Shown here: piece by piece, positions 1-8,827 of the stretch
How positions within the stretch are numbered: the stretch's first letter is position 1
Layout of the letters: each line of letters begins with the position of its first letter
Assembly (NCBI GenBank): GCA_031268395.1
Contig: JAIRXI010000120.1
Coordinates: forward strand, 1 to 12,768
Direction of reading: 5' to 3'
DNA length: 12,768 bases
DNA from: Tannerella sp.
Lineage (GTDB): Bacteria; Bacteroidota; Bacteroidia; Bacteroidales; Tannerellaceae
Notes under the pieces: generated by a model
Database searches by the model: none
What the model was told of the DNA's origin: nothing
The model's input: the letters and a program-made list of their open reading frames with translations, nothing else
Position numbers and translations under genes: made by a program

Positions 1-559
1 CGCTGCGCCGAGCAGGAGTTATTGACTGCCAATCCGATGTTTTCGTCATTTTCTTTTGTTTGTTCTCCGGATATTTCGACTCGCAAGGACGGCGCTGATG
101 AGCCTGTCTTTGCAGGATAACGCGCCGTGCACCGTCATTGCGACTGCGAGGAACGAAGCAGGAAGCAATCCAGTGAAAGGCACTTTTACGCTGCGCGAAA
201 CGTCCCCCCGGTTCTGTCGAGCGGCGAAGACGGCATGTATGTTAGCCAACAGAACGGGCAGCGGACCTTTCGGGATAAAAATGCATCAAAACCGTAAAAT
301 TCCGGTAAGACGACTGTAGCCGGAAGGTAACATCGTATGCCTACTTTTGCACCGTCAAACCAATGGACTGTTTAGAATGATGAAACAAAACAACCCTGCG
401 GATGCGGTTCCTTTCCTTTACCCGTCCGTCAATTCGGGCAGCGCGCGTCCCGGCGTGAAGACGACGGACGGCACAAAAGGACTTTCCGGCGGGAAAAAGG
501 GCCTGGAATCCCGCGCCCTCTCCTGCGGAACCGCCGGGATCGAACGCAAAACGGCAAAA
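1..559. other. Gene-free 5' region
   Basis: I see no convincing gene here. Short open frames exist on both strands, but they lack recognisable domains, fit no neighbouring gene and overlap one another. Two frames are open from the first base and stop at about 94-96 and 118-120. Either could be the tail of an upstream gene, but neither tail is recognisable. The region holds a REP-like palindrome (133-172) and one isolated promoter -7-like octamer, TACTTTTG at 342-349, with no good -33 partner. Confidence 0.5.
133..172. repeat. REP-like interspersed palindrome
   Basis: The stretch starts CGTCATTGCGA and ends AAGCAATCCAG. It folds as an interrupted stem: ATTGC (137-141) pairs with GCAAT (165-169) and CTGC (144-147) pairs with GCAG (158-161), around a ten-base loop GAGGAACGAA. 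From memory, the GTCATTGCGAGG...GAAGCAATC pattern belongs to a short intergenic repeat seen in many bacterial genomes. That it is such an element here is inference, because only one copy lies in the window. Confidence 0.5.
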
Positions 560-590
560 GTTGCCCATTTAAAAAAGTTCTCTATCTTTG
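560..590 (+). promoter_or_regulatory. Candidate Bacteroides-type promoter upstream of sigma gene
   Basis: GTTG at 560-563 and TATCTTTG at 583-590 are separated by 19 nt. This fits the primary sigma consensus known for Bacteroides (TTTG, 19-21 nt, TAnnTTTG) with one mismatch in the upstream box. Transcription would begin around 595-598, leaving only a few bases before the ATG at 603. A second -7-like octamer, TACCTTTG, lies at 613-620, with a TTTG at 587-590 (22-nt spacer). If that one is used, the GTG at 654 would become the translation start. Confidence 0.4.
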
Positions 591-602
591 TTCCCTGATT
601 TT

Positions 603-1253
603 ATGCTTTATATACCTTTGAAAAAGAGAACAGATATAGTAACACTCGGCGAAGTGTTTTCCGAATCGGACTTCGGCGCTTTTTACACGGCGTACTACAC
701 GCGCTTTTTGCGGTATGCCTCTTATTATGTGAACCGGATTCAGGCGGCGGAAGACATTACGCACGACGCGATCCTGTATTGCTGGGAAAACAGAGACAAA
801 CTTCCGCCCCAAACCGATGTGCTGGGATATATACTGCTGACCGTAAAAAACAAATGCCTGAACCACCTGAAACATTTACAGGTCGAATCCGAATACGGCA
901 GGCAGTATGCCGAACTGTACGAATGGGAAGTCAACGCCCGCATCATGACGCTCGAAGACGAACACTATGCCGACATCTTTGCGGGCGAAATCCGGCGGAT
1001 CGTGAAACAGACGCTGGCCGGACTCCCCGGACAGACGCGCTACATTTTCGAGCAGCACCGCTTCCGGTTCAGGCCGCGGAAAGAAATAGCCGCCGAACTG
1101 GGCGTCTCGCTCCAGAAAGTCGACTACCACATCAACAGGGCCAGCCAGCGCCTCTACAGCGCACTGAAAGACTATTCGCCCCTCCTGGCCGTCTTTTTTA
1201 AGATTTTTATCAGTTGGAAGTTGGGATTTTTAGCGGCTGAGTTGTTCTACTGA
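603..1253 (+). CDS. ECF RNA polymerase sigma factor (Bacteroidetes FecI-like)
   Basis: This is a 216-residue extracytoplasmic-function sigma factor expected to direct RNA polymerase to the promoter of the adjacent transport genes. Region 2 is seen at about residues 23-90, with the FYTAYYTRFLRYASYYV helix and then AAEDITHDAILYCWENRD, typical of Bacteroidetes ECF factors. Region 4 lies at about 138-187 and has the LPGQTRYIFEQHRF lead-in followed by the helix-turn-helix KEIAAELGVSLQKVDYHINRA. The C-terminal 25 residues are hydrophobic, a feature I recall in some family members. I chose ATG 603. A TTG at 588 would add five residues but overlaps a promoter-like box, and GTG 654 is possible if transcription starts later. 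The next gene, the anti-sigma factor, begins 19 bp downstream, the usual arrangement. The family is certain; the target is inferred from neighbours. Confidence 0.92.
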   Translation: MLYIPLKKRTDIVTLGEVFSESDFGAFYTAYYTRFLRYASYYVNRIQAAEDITHDAILYCWENRDKLPPQTDVLGYILLTVKNKCLNHLKHLQVESEYGRQYAELYEWEVNARIMTLEDEHYADIFAGEIRRIVKQTLAGLPGQTRYIFEQHRFRFRPRKEIAAELGVSLQKVDYHINRASQRLYSALKDYSPLLAVFFKIFISWKLGFLAAELFY

Positions 1254-1272
1254 CAGCACAAAAACAAAACGA

Positions 1273-2207
1273 ATGAAAATAAATCGTGATATACTGGTCC
1301 GCTATTTCCTGGGGAACTGTTCCGGGAAAGAGAAAGAGGCCGTCCGCAGATGGCTGGAAAGCGACGGGGCCAACCGGCAGACGTTTGTCCGCGAACGGAT
1401 CCGCTTCGACGCCTCCGTGGTGACGGGCGAAACCGGCCCGCAGCAGCAGCCCTCCCGTGCCAGAAGCGTCGCCTTCACGCTGCTGAAAGTGGCGGCAGCC
1501 GTCCTGCTGCTGATCGGGAGCAGCTACCTCTTCAACCGCTATACGCACCCTCTCCGGCAACCGGCGGCAGCCGTCATGCAGCGCCTCTACGTCCCGCCGG
1601 GAAACAGGGCCTTCCTCACCCTGCCGGACAGCAGCAGCGTATGGCTGAACTCCAACTCGACCCTCCGCTATCCGGGAACGTTCGACGGCGGACGGTGGAA
1701 CTGGACGGCGAGGCCTGTTTCGACGTGGCCAAACGCGACGGACAGCCTTTTATCGTAAAAACAGGCAAATACGTTGTCGAAGCGCTGGGCACGTCCTTCA
1801 ATGTCGATGCCTACGCCGGCAAACCGGATTTCTCCACCGCCCTGTACAGCGGCCGGGTAAAACTCTACCGGGAAGAAGCCGCCGGCGCGCCGCTCTATCT
1901 GAACGCCGGAGAAGCCGCCACGCTGACAAACGGCTCACTGCTGGTATCGCCCCTGAAGGCCGACGGTTCGCGCTGGCGCGAAGGACTGATTGTCATCGAC
2001 AGCTATACCTTCGAAGAAATCATGCGCCTGTTTGAAAAATATTTCGACCAGCAGATCCGCATCCACAACAGCAGGGTAAAAACGCTGAGCTACCGCGGCA
2101 AGTTCCGCATCGCCGACGGCGTCGAACATGCCCTCAATGTATTGCAAAAAGATTTTCGTTTCTCCTACCGGCGCGACGAAGATTCAAATATTATCCGTAT
2201 CTATTAA
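1273..2207 (+). pseudogene. FecR-type anti-sigma factor, frameshifted
   Basis: This encodes a FecR-like inner-membrane anti-sigma factor that should hold the upstream ECF sigma factor and relay a signal from the outer-membrane transporter. The first part (frame of ATG 1273) has an N-terminal cytoplasmic region with DILVRYFLGNCSGKEKEAV, one membrane segment at about residues 66-86, and the start of the periplasmic FecR domain (VPPGNRAFLTLPDSSSVWLN). Near 1685-1697 the homologous reading moves to another frame, where VELDGEACFDVAKRDGQPF continues the FecR domain. A DUF4974-like C-terminus then ends at 2207. In its own frame the first part runs on to a stop at 1758, giving 161 residues that lose most of the periplasmic domain. 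The rest of the gene is well conserved and nothing else is damaged, so a recent mutation or a sequencing error is as likely as an old pseudogene. susC starts 20 bp downstream. Confidence 0.85.
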
Positions 2208-2227
2208 TAACAAACAATTGCAAATCT

Positions 2228-5200
2228 ATGAAGAAGAAGAATGTTTTACTGGAGCTATCGCAACGTGTTCATTCCGGCAGATACCTCCGTTTTGGAAAAA
2301 TCCTGAAATTGACAGTGGCGCTCTGGCTGCTTGTTTCCGGATTCGTTTTTGCCGGAAATGTCGACTTGCAGAACACAAAGATTAGCCTGAACAAACAGCA
2401 GGCGCTACTCAGGGAAGTGCTGGACGAAATCGAACGGCAAACGGACTACCTCTTCGTCTCAAACACGGAGATCAGTCTGGAGCACAGGGTATCCGTGCAG
2501 GTGAAGAACAAGTCCGTGCGCGAAGTGCTCGACCGGCTTTTTGAAAACACCGACCTCGCCTACGCGGTGGACGGCGTCAACATCATCATCACCAAGAAAG
2601 TCCTCCCGTCCGGAGCGATTACCGCGCCGCAGCAAACCGGCCGGCAGGTTGCGGGCACGGTGACGGATGCCGCCGGCGAGCCGGTTATCGGCGCGAACGT
2701 CCTTGAAAAAGGCTCGACGAACGGCGTGGTGACAGACGTGGACGGGAATTTCTCGCTCACGGTGGCAGACAACGCCGTACTGCAAATTTCTTACATCGGA
2801 TATATTACGCAGGAAATCAGCGTATTGGCCGGGGGTGGGGGCAAATTGCTGTCCGTCAGGCTGCTGGAAGACAACATGATGCTCGAAGAGGTCGTTGTGG
2901 TGGGATATGGCACACAGAAGAAAGTAAACCTGTCGGGTTCGGTATCCTCAATCTCCTCCAAAACGCTCGAAAACCGCATGACCTCGAACGTGAACCTTGC
3001 ATTGCAGGGCGCTGCGCCGAACATGAACATTTCGATGGGCAGCGGACGTGCCAACTATGCCCCGGACATCAACATCCGCGGCTACACATCGGTCAACGGC
3101 GGCAGCGCCTTTATCCTGGTTGACAACGTGCCGGTTTCGGCGCAGGAACTTTCGCGCATCAATCCGGCCGACATCGAAAACGTTTCGGTCTTGAAGGATG
3201 CTTCGGCCTCGGCCATCTACGGCGCACGCGCTGCGTTCGGCGTTGTGCTGATCACGACCAGAAAGGCGAAAAGTTCCAAACTGGAAGTAGATGCCGACCT
3301 GACCTACGGCGTCAGGCAGATGTTCAGCACGCCCGACATCGTCACCGACGTCGTCGGGTTTATGGATCTGACGCGCCTGTCCTGCTATCCCTACTACCTC
3401 AGCAGCGGACGCATCGTCTACAACGAATCGGAAGTGGAATACGCCCGGCAGGTGGCCGCCGACCCGTCGCTGCCCAGGATCATCCCGCACAAGAAAGACA
3501 AGGGAGGCATCTACGAGCCGGAAAGATACGGATATTACGAATCGACCGACTGGATCGGCGCCACTTACCGGAACACGACGCCAAGCTATAACGTAAACGC
3601 CCGCATCGCGCAGAAGCACGAAAAAGGCTCCTACATGGTCAGCGCCGCGTATTACCAGCAGGACGGACTTGTCCGGTATGAAGAAGGCCTGAAACGCTAC
3701 AACATCCGCGCCATCGGCGATTACGACCTGACGCGGTGGTGGAACGTCGGCACGAACATCTCGTTCGTAAATTCAAACTACCGGTATCCCAACGCGCTGG
3801 ACCGGGATAACGGCAACGGCTTTTTCACCGGCGTCCAGCAGGAGGACTGCATCTACCCCACCTATCCGAATCCCGACGGGACGCTGAACATCGCCATGGC
3901 CGAACTGACCGAAACCCTGAAACGCGGCGGCGACGTCGAAGACAATGTGTACGAAACGCAGGTCACGCTCAACACGAACATCAGTTTGCTGAAAGACGTG
4001 TGGAATATCAAGGCCGACGCAAGTTTCCGCCGCTACTCCAACGGCATCGAAAAGGCGACGCTCCCCATTGCCTACAGCGAAATACCGGGCATCATCAACT
4101 ATACGAACAACAACATCAGTACAGCCGAGTCCATCCACAAGGTGAACAGTTACAACGTATTCAACGTCTACACCGATTTTCACAAGACGTTTGCCCGGAA
4201 GCATTTCCTGAACGCCGTAGCCGGTTTCAACCAGGAATCGCTTTACATAAACGAAACGACGGCGAAGAGGGAAGGACTGATCAGCGCCAGCCTGCCCACC
4301 GTCCAGCTGGCCACGGGCGAAGATTACGTTTCGCAATCGATCAGCGAACTGGCGCTGCGCAGTATGTTTTACCGCCTGAACTATATTTTCGACAACAAGT
4401 ACATTGCCGAACTGAGCGGACGCTACGACGGCTCTTCCCGCTATCCGAAAGCAGAACGTTTCGGATTCTTCCCCTCCGGCTCGCTGGCCTGGGTGCTCTC
4501 GCGCGAAGGGTTCATGGAAGACCTCGCGGAGCGCCTGAAGATCGACCAGCTGAAATTCCGCGGTTCCTACGGCATCCTGGGCAATCAGGCCAATAACAAC
4601 TATTATCCGTATGTGGCTTCCATGGAATCGAGTACGATGTCCAATATCATCGACGGATTGCAGCCGCTGAAAGTCATCCAGCCCGGAACCGTGGCCGGCA
4701 ACCTGACCTGGGAAAAGGTGCGCACGATCAACGGCGGCATTGATCTGACGCTCTTCAACAGGCTGGATCTGTCGTTCGACCTTTACACGCGCTACACCGA
4801 GGGCATGTTGACGCAGCTCCGCCAATTGCCCGCCTTCTATGGCGCGGGTGCGCCGAGCACCAACGCCGCCGACCTGAAGACCAAGGGCTGGGACCTGACC
4901 GTTGGCTATCGCGACCAGTTTACGGCCGGCGGCTCGCCCTTCAGCTGGGGCGTCCACTTCCTGCTGGCCGACAGTCGCGCATGGATCACCAAATACGACT
5001 CCAGCAGCCTGATCCCGGATGATTTCAGCGAATATTACAACCATTACGAAGGAAAGGAAATCGGCGAGATCTGGGGACTGACCACGCTCGGCTACCTGAC
5101 GGCGGACGACTTTGTCGATGTGGAGAACAATGTGCTGAAGGTGGACCAGAGCAAGGTCGGATCGAACGATACGCGGTATCTGTTTTACGTTGGCGACCTG

Positions 5201-5806
5201 AAGTTTGAGGATATCAACGGCGACGGCGTCGTCGACTACGGCGACAATACGGTGGACAACCCCGGCGACCGCAAGATCATCGGCAACAGCAGCAGCCGTT
5301 TCCCCTATTCCATCATGCTCGACGCAGCATGGAAGGGGTTCGACCTGCAACTCTTCTTCCAGGGCATCGGGAAACGCGACTGGTATCCGAGACCGGGTCA
5401 AACCTTCTGGGGCGTATACTCCGCTCCATGGAGCTCGCCCATCCGTGAAAACTATGACCGCTGGACGGAAGAAAACCCAAGCCAGAACGCTTTCTTCCCC
5501 CGCATGAAAAGTATTATTTCGGAAGAATACGGCGGGCCGGCCGGGACGAAGGACGAAATGGCAAGCCCGCAGACCCGGTATTTGCAGGACGCTTCCTATC
5601 TGCGCCTGAAAACGCTGGACTTCGGCTACACCCTTCCGCGCAAGGTGACGGACAAATGGAACATCGGCAGCCTGCGCATATTTTTCAACGGCGAAAACCT
5701 GTTCACCATCTCCCACATCCAGGTGGGAGGCATTGACCCCGAGTTGCTCGGCAGACAGTATCCGCTGCAAAAGGTTTATTCCTTCGGACTGAACTTGAGT
5801 TTATAA
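2228..5806 (+). CDS. SusC/RagA-family TonB-dependent outer-membrane transporter with STN domain
   Basis: This is a 1192-residue TonB-dependent receptor expected to import an oligosaccharide or other large nutrient across the outer membrane together with the SusD lipoprotein encoded next to it. Domains in order: signal peptide about 1-42 (hydrophobic stretch ending FVFA); STN signalling domain about 50-124 (ISLNKQQALLREVLDEIERQ to YAVDGVNIIITKK); carboxypeptidase-D-regulatory-like domain about 139-213 (VAGTVTDAAGEPVIGANV); TonB-box-like EEVVVVGYGTQKK about 220-232; plug about 233-347 with the RagA signature NVSVLKDASASAIYGARAAFG; then the beta-barrel. An Asp-rich EDINGDGVVDYGD loop near residues 994-1006 is typical of the family. 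The STN domain is the part known to contact FecR-like anti-sigma factors, which fits the two genes upstream. Start ATG 2228 follows an A-rich leader. The substrate is unknown. Confidence 0.96.
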   Translation: MKKKNVLLELSQRVHSGRYLRFGKILKLTVALWLLVSGFVFAGNVDLQNTKISLNKQQALLREVLDEIERQTDYLFVSNTEISLEHRVSVQVKNKSVREVLDRLFENTDLAYAVDGVNIIITKKVLPSGAITAPQQTGRQVAGTVTDAAGEPVIGANVLEKGSTNGVVTDVDGNFSLTVADNAVLQISYIGYITQEISVLAGGGGKLLSVRLLEDNMMLEEVVVVGYGTQKKVNLSGSVSSISSKTLENRMTSNVNLALQGAAPNMNISMGSGRANYAPDINIRGYTSVNGGSAFILVDNVPVSAQELSRINPADIENVSVLKDASASAIYGARAAFGVVLITTRKAKSSKLEVDADLTYGVRQMFSTPDIVTDVVGFMDLTRLSCYPYYLSSGRIVYNESEVEYARQVAADPSLPRIIPHKKDKGGIYEPERYGYYESTDWIGATYRNTTPSYNVNARIAQKHEKGSYMVSAAYYQQDGLVRYEEGLKRYNIRAIGDYDLTRWWNVGTNISFVNSNYRYPNALDRDNGNGFFTGVQQEDCIYPTYPNPDGTLNIAMAELTETLKRGGDVEDNVYETQVTLNTNISLLKDVWNIKADASFRRYSNGIEKATLPIAYSEIPGIINYTNNNISTAESIHKVNSYNVFNVYTDFHKTFARKHFLNAVAGFNQESLYINETTAKREGLISASLPTVQLATGEDYVSQSISELALRSMFYRLNYIFDNKYIAELSGRYDGSSRYPKAERFGFFPSGSLAWVLSREGFMEDLAERLKIDQLKFRGSYGILGNQANNNYYPYVASMESSTMSNIIDGLQPLKVIQPGTVAGNLTWEKVRTINGGIDLTLFNRLDLSFDLYTRYTEGMLTQLRQLPAFYGAGAPSTNAADLKTKGWDLTVGYRDQFTAGGSPFSWGVHFLLADSRAWITKYDSSSLIPDDFSEYYNHYEGKEIGEIWGLTTLGYLTADDFVDVENNVLKVDQSKVGSNDTRYLFYVGDLKFEDINGDGVVDYGDNTVDNPGDRKIIGNSSSRFPYSIMLDAAWKGFDLQLFFQGIGKRDWYPRPGQTFWGVYSAPWSSPIRENYDRWTEENPSQNAFFPRMKSIISEEYGGPAGTKDEMASPQTRYLQDASYLRLKTLDFGYTLPRKVTDKWNIGSLRIFFNGENLFTISHIQVGGIDPELLGRQYPLQKVYSFGLNLSL

Positions 5807-5827
5807 CAAAAATAAAACGATAAAGAG

Positions 5828-7645
5828 ATGAAAAAGTTATTGTATATTATAGGTATATTCGGGCTACTCATACTTGTCACGTCATGCAACGATGAATTTA
5901 TGGACAAGTTCCCGAAAACGAGGATCACCGAAGGCGGTTTCTTCAACACTGCCGCCGACCTGCAAACGTATATCAACGGCCTCTACGACGACGGCGATCT
6001 GATGTCGACCGGCTGGTTCAGCGATGACGAATCGGACAATGTCACCTTCAAAATTTCGATGGGCGACACGTGGCTGATGCTCTACGGACAGCTCTCGGCC
6101 GCCACCGCCACCGGATGGGGATGGGGCAGCCTGCGCAGCGTGAACTTCTTCCTTCAGAACGCAGACCGGGCCACCGGTAACGAAGCGGAGATCAACAACT
6201 GCATCGGCATTGTACGCTACATGCGCGCCTGGTTTTACATCCGGAGGGTACAGCTCTATTCCGACGTCCCCTGGACCGACAAGGCGCTGGCCAGCGACGA
6301 CCCGGACGTCTACCGGGCTGCCGACCCGCGTGAATTTGTAGTGGACAGGATCATGGAAGACCTGGAATTTGCGGCGGCCAACGTCAGCGCCGAAACGGGC
6401 AACAAGACCCGCGTGCACAAATACTGCGCGCTCTCCCTGCTGTCGCGTTTCTGCCTTTACGAAGGCACTTACCGCAAGTATCATCCCGAACTGAACCTCG
6501 CCACCACGGCCGACCGTTTCCTGCAGCGTGCCATCACGGCAAGCGAGGAGATCATGAACAGCGGCCTGTTCGCCATCAGTACGGAAGGCGTGCCGGCGGA
6601 AGAACATACGGAAGGCGGCGGCTTCTACGTCTCGACGGCCTACCGCGCCCTCTTCCAGTCGCAGAACCTGAGCGGTAACCGCGAAATTATTCAGTGGAGC
6701 GACTACCTCTTCCAGCGACGCGCCAACGGCACCGGCCGCGTCAAGGGCATGGATTTCGGGCTGACCCGCGCCCTGATTGAGACCTACCTGATGCGCGACG
6801 GCACGCCGTTCACCTCCACGGCGGGATATGAAACGAAAACCTTCGCCGACATAGGCAAAAACCGCGACCCGCGGATGGCCGAGACGGTCTGTTTCCCCGG
6901 CTTCACGGCCGCCAGGGCCAGCAATTCCATGCCGATGGGCGGAGGCTACGACCAGATCAAGTTCTATCCCCGCGAGGATGCGTGGCACCAGTCCGGCGGC
7001 GGCGCCTGGGAGGCCATTCTCATCTACCGCTACGCCGAAATCCTGCTGAACTGGGCCGAGGCGAAAGCGGAACTCGGCACGCTGACGCAGGCCGACCTGG
7101 ATCGCAGCATCACGCCGATCCGTGCGCGTGTCGACATGCCGCCCCTCTCGCTGGCCGAAGCCAATGCCAATCCCGACAGCTACCTTGCAGGACACTATCC
7201 CAACGTGCAGGGCGCCAACCGGGGCGTGATCCTCGAGCTGCGGCGCGAGCGGCGCGTCGAGTTTGCCTGCGAGGGACTGCGCCTGATGGACATCTATCGC
7301 TGGGCCTGCGGCGAACTGCAGGCCGTACACCAGCAGGGAATCTACATTGAAGGACTGGGCGCCTACGACGTGACCGGCGACGACATCCCCGACGTGGCGC
7401 TGCTGGCCACCGAAGATGACGAATCGCCGATCGCACACCTGCCCGACGAAGTGACGGAGAAGCTCACCAAGATAGCGGTCGACGGCAGCAAGGGATTCAC
7501 GCTTGAGCACGGCAGCTACGGACACGTCCTGATCGAGGGCGACAAAAACCGTGTCCCGTGGGAAAATCCGAAGTTCTACTATCGTCCCATCCCGCAAACT
7601 CAGATCACCCTGAACCCGCAGTTGAAACAGCCCTTCGGCTGGTGA
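5828..7645 (+). CDS. RagB/SusD-family nutrient-binding outer-membrane lipoprotein
   Basis: This is a 605-residue surface lipoprotein that would cap the SusC barrel and bind substrate. The N-terminus is a lipoprotein signal with lipobox LVTSC, so Cys20 should be lipidated; NDEFMDKFPKTRITEGGFF follows as in many family members. The TPR-like scaffold is suggested by the repeated helical segments. The conserved helix GVILELRRERRVEFACEGLR lies at about residues 466-485 and is followed by LMDIYRW. The end, with YYRPIPQTQITLNPQLKQPFGW, is the usual SusD terminus, so the gene looks complete. It starts 21 bp after susC behind an A-rich leader and is followed 33 bp later by a terminator, so it is probably the last gene of the unit. 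No glycoside hydrolase, sulfatase or protease follows, so the ligand cannot be inferred. Confidence 0.96.
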   Translation: MKKLLYIIGIFGLLILVTSCNDEFMDKFPKTRITEGGFFNTAADLQTYINGLYDDGDLMSTGWFSDDESDNVTFKISMGDTWLMLYGQLSAATATGWGWGSLRSVNFFLQNADRATGNEAEINNCIGIVRYMRAWFYIRRVQLYSDVPWTDKALASDDPDVYRAADPREFVVDRIMEDLEFAAANVSAETGNKTRVHKYCALSLLSRFCLYEGTYRKYHPELNLATTADRFLQRAITASEEIMNSGLFAISTEGVPAEEHTEGGGFYVSTAYRALFQSQNLSGNREIIQWSDYLFQRRANGTGRVKGMDFGLTRALIETYLMRDGTPFTSTAGYETKTFADIGKNRDPRMAETVCFPGFTAARASNSMPMGGGYDQIKFYPREDAWHQSGGGAWEAILIYRYAEILLNWAEAKAELGTLTQADLDRSITPIRARVDMPPLSLAEANANPDSYLAGHYPNVQGANRGVILELRRERRVEFACEGLRLMDIYRWACGELQAVHQQGIYIEGLGAYDVTGDDIPDVALLATEDDESPIAHLPDEVTEKLTKIAVDGSKGFTLEHGSYGHVLIEGDKNRVPWENPKFYYRPIPQTQITLNPQLKQPFGW

Positions 7646-7678
7646 CGGACGGCCCGGGCCGGATGACAACAGATGGAG

Positions 7679-7714
7679 GAGGCTGCCTGAAAAATACAGG
7701 CAGCCTCTTTTTTT
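7679..7714 (+). terminator. Intrinsic terminator after susD
   Basis: A perfect 11-bp stem, GAGGCTGCCTG (7679-7689) with CAGGCAGCCTC (7697-7707), encloses a 7-nt A-rich loop and is followed by seven T (7708-7714). It lies 33 bp past the susD stop and closes the transcription unit. Confidence 0.93.
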
Positions 7715-7764
7715 CTCTTTTACAGGCGTCTTATACCGGGTGATAAATCCCAACATGTCCGTTA

Positions 7765-8037
7765 GATACTTCCCGTCGTGTCCGGAAGAGGCCCTGCCGG
7801 TAAAAAACGGCCCGTCCCGGCCAGGGACGGGTGATTATGCTGCGGGCCGTTTTCTACCAACATTCCATCCCGGCTGGGACGGGCTATATTGCGTTGCGAG
7901 CTGTTTTTTACTGACAGGGTATCTTCCGGACACTTCCCCTGTCGTGCCCGGAAGAGGAAACGGCCTCTGTCTCTGCCGGGACGGAGTAGAGGGTTGGGCG
8001 AACGTTTTCTGCCAACATACGGTCCCGACGGGACAGC
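7765..8037. repeat. Cluster of degenerate palindromic intergenic repeats
   Basis: Two motif types recur. Motif A, GATACTTCCC-GTCGTGTCCGG type, occurs at 7765-7791 and again, changed at a few bases and two bases longer, at 7929-7957. Motif B, CGTTTTCTACCAACATTCC type followed by a GTCCC...GGGAC mini-hairpin, occurs at 7848-7884 and 8003-8037. A weaker copy of its first half lies near 7893-7919. Motif A copy 2 sits in a hairpin TCTTCCGG (7922-7929) / CCGGAAGA (7948-7955). From memory, similar sequence (tttctaccaacat next to a gggac palindrome) recurs between genes of Bacteroidales. I cannot confirm that here. Confidence 0.6.
7804..7853. repeat. Nested inverted repeat
   Basis: AAAACGGCCCG (7804-7814) is perfectly complementary to CGGGCCGTTTT (7843-7853). 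Inside, CCCGTCCC (7811-7818) pairs with GGGACGGG (7824-7831) around a 5-nt loop. The two stems share bases 7811-7814, so they compete for these four bases. The run of T at the outer 3' arm is only four long, so terminator activity is doubtful. Confidence 0.6.
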
Positions 8038-8173
8038 CCTTTACCGAAACGGCAACCCTGTTGAGGACGCATTCACTCTCAACTCTCCATTAAGTCGGGC
8101 ATGTTTGGAAAGCCGGCAAAATGAAGGGTGGAAGCAGGAAATGTGAGGAAGGATCGAAAAAATAACAGAAAAT

Positions 8174-8204
8174 TTTGTTGGTCATAGAATAAATAATATC
8201 TTTG
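8174..8204 (+). promoter_or_regulatory. Bacteroides-type promoter upstream of the GA-tract ORF
   Basis: TTTG at 8174-8177 and TATCTTTG at 8197-8204 are separated by exactly 19 nt. This is a full match to the known Bacteroides primary-sigma consensus TTTG-N19-21-TAnnTTTG. Transcription should begin near 8210-8213, leaving a leader of about 30 nt rich in A before the ATG at 8244. The -7 octamer is identical to that of the candidate promoter at 583-590. Confidence 0.72.
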
Positions 8205-8243
8205 CCGCATTATTCATAAACGAAAACAAAAAGGGCAATTAAA

Positions 8244-8728
<485 letters not shown>

Positions 8729-8827
8729 TTACGTATTATCAGAAAAGAGGAATCCCCTGATGTTTTATATTTTATTCCTGAACGAATGCATGGAACAACA
8801 TTTAAACAGGCTCCAAAGGCCTGTCGC

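Larger units (their letters stand above)
7715..8173. other. Intergenic repeat-rich region
   Basis: No gene is supported here. Two overlapping open frames (7740-8093 and 7889-8146) encode low-complexity, Cys/Pro/Gly-rich peptides without domains, and they run across the repeats described separately. The content is hairpins and degenerate direct repeats. Confidence 0.55.

Noticed and set aside
46..598. Small ORFs on both strands at the left end
   Set aside because: They overlap one another on opposite strands, cover a REP-like palindrome, and have no recognisable product.
1685..1697. Programmed ribosomal frameshift in fecR
   Set aside because: No slippery heptamer of the X XXY YYZ type and no clear downstream pseudoknot are visible. 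A four-base repeat contraction or a sequence error explains it more simply.
1350..2207. Open frame taken as a single 285-residue protein
   Set aside because: Its first 110 or so codons are an Arg/Pro/Gly-rich shadow of the FecR N-terminus. Only the part after about 1690 is homologous, so it is the displaced half of the frameshifted fecR.
3773..5770. 665-codon open frame on the minus strand across susC
   Set aside because: It is antisense to a fully convincing SusC gene. Such long shadows are expected where third-position GC is high, and its translation shows no domain.
5882..7756. 624-codon open frame on the minus strand across susD
   Set aside because: It is antisense to the SusD gene, extends through the terminator hairpin, and has no recognisable domain.
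7740..8146. Two overlapping small ORFs (7740-8093 and 7889-8146)
   Set aside because: They run across degenerate palindromic repeats, their similar FLPT..P peptides come from repeat copies in different frames, and there is no domain or leader.
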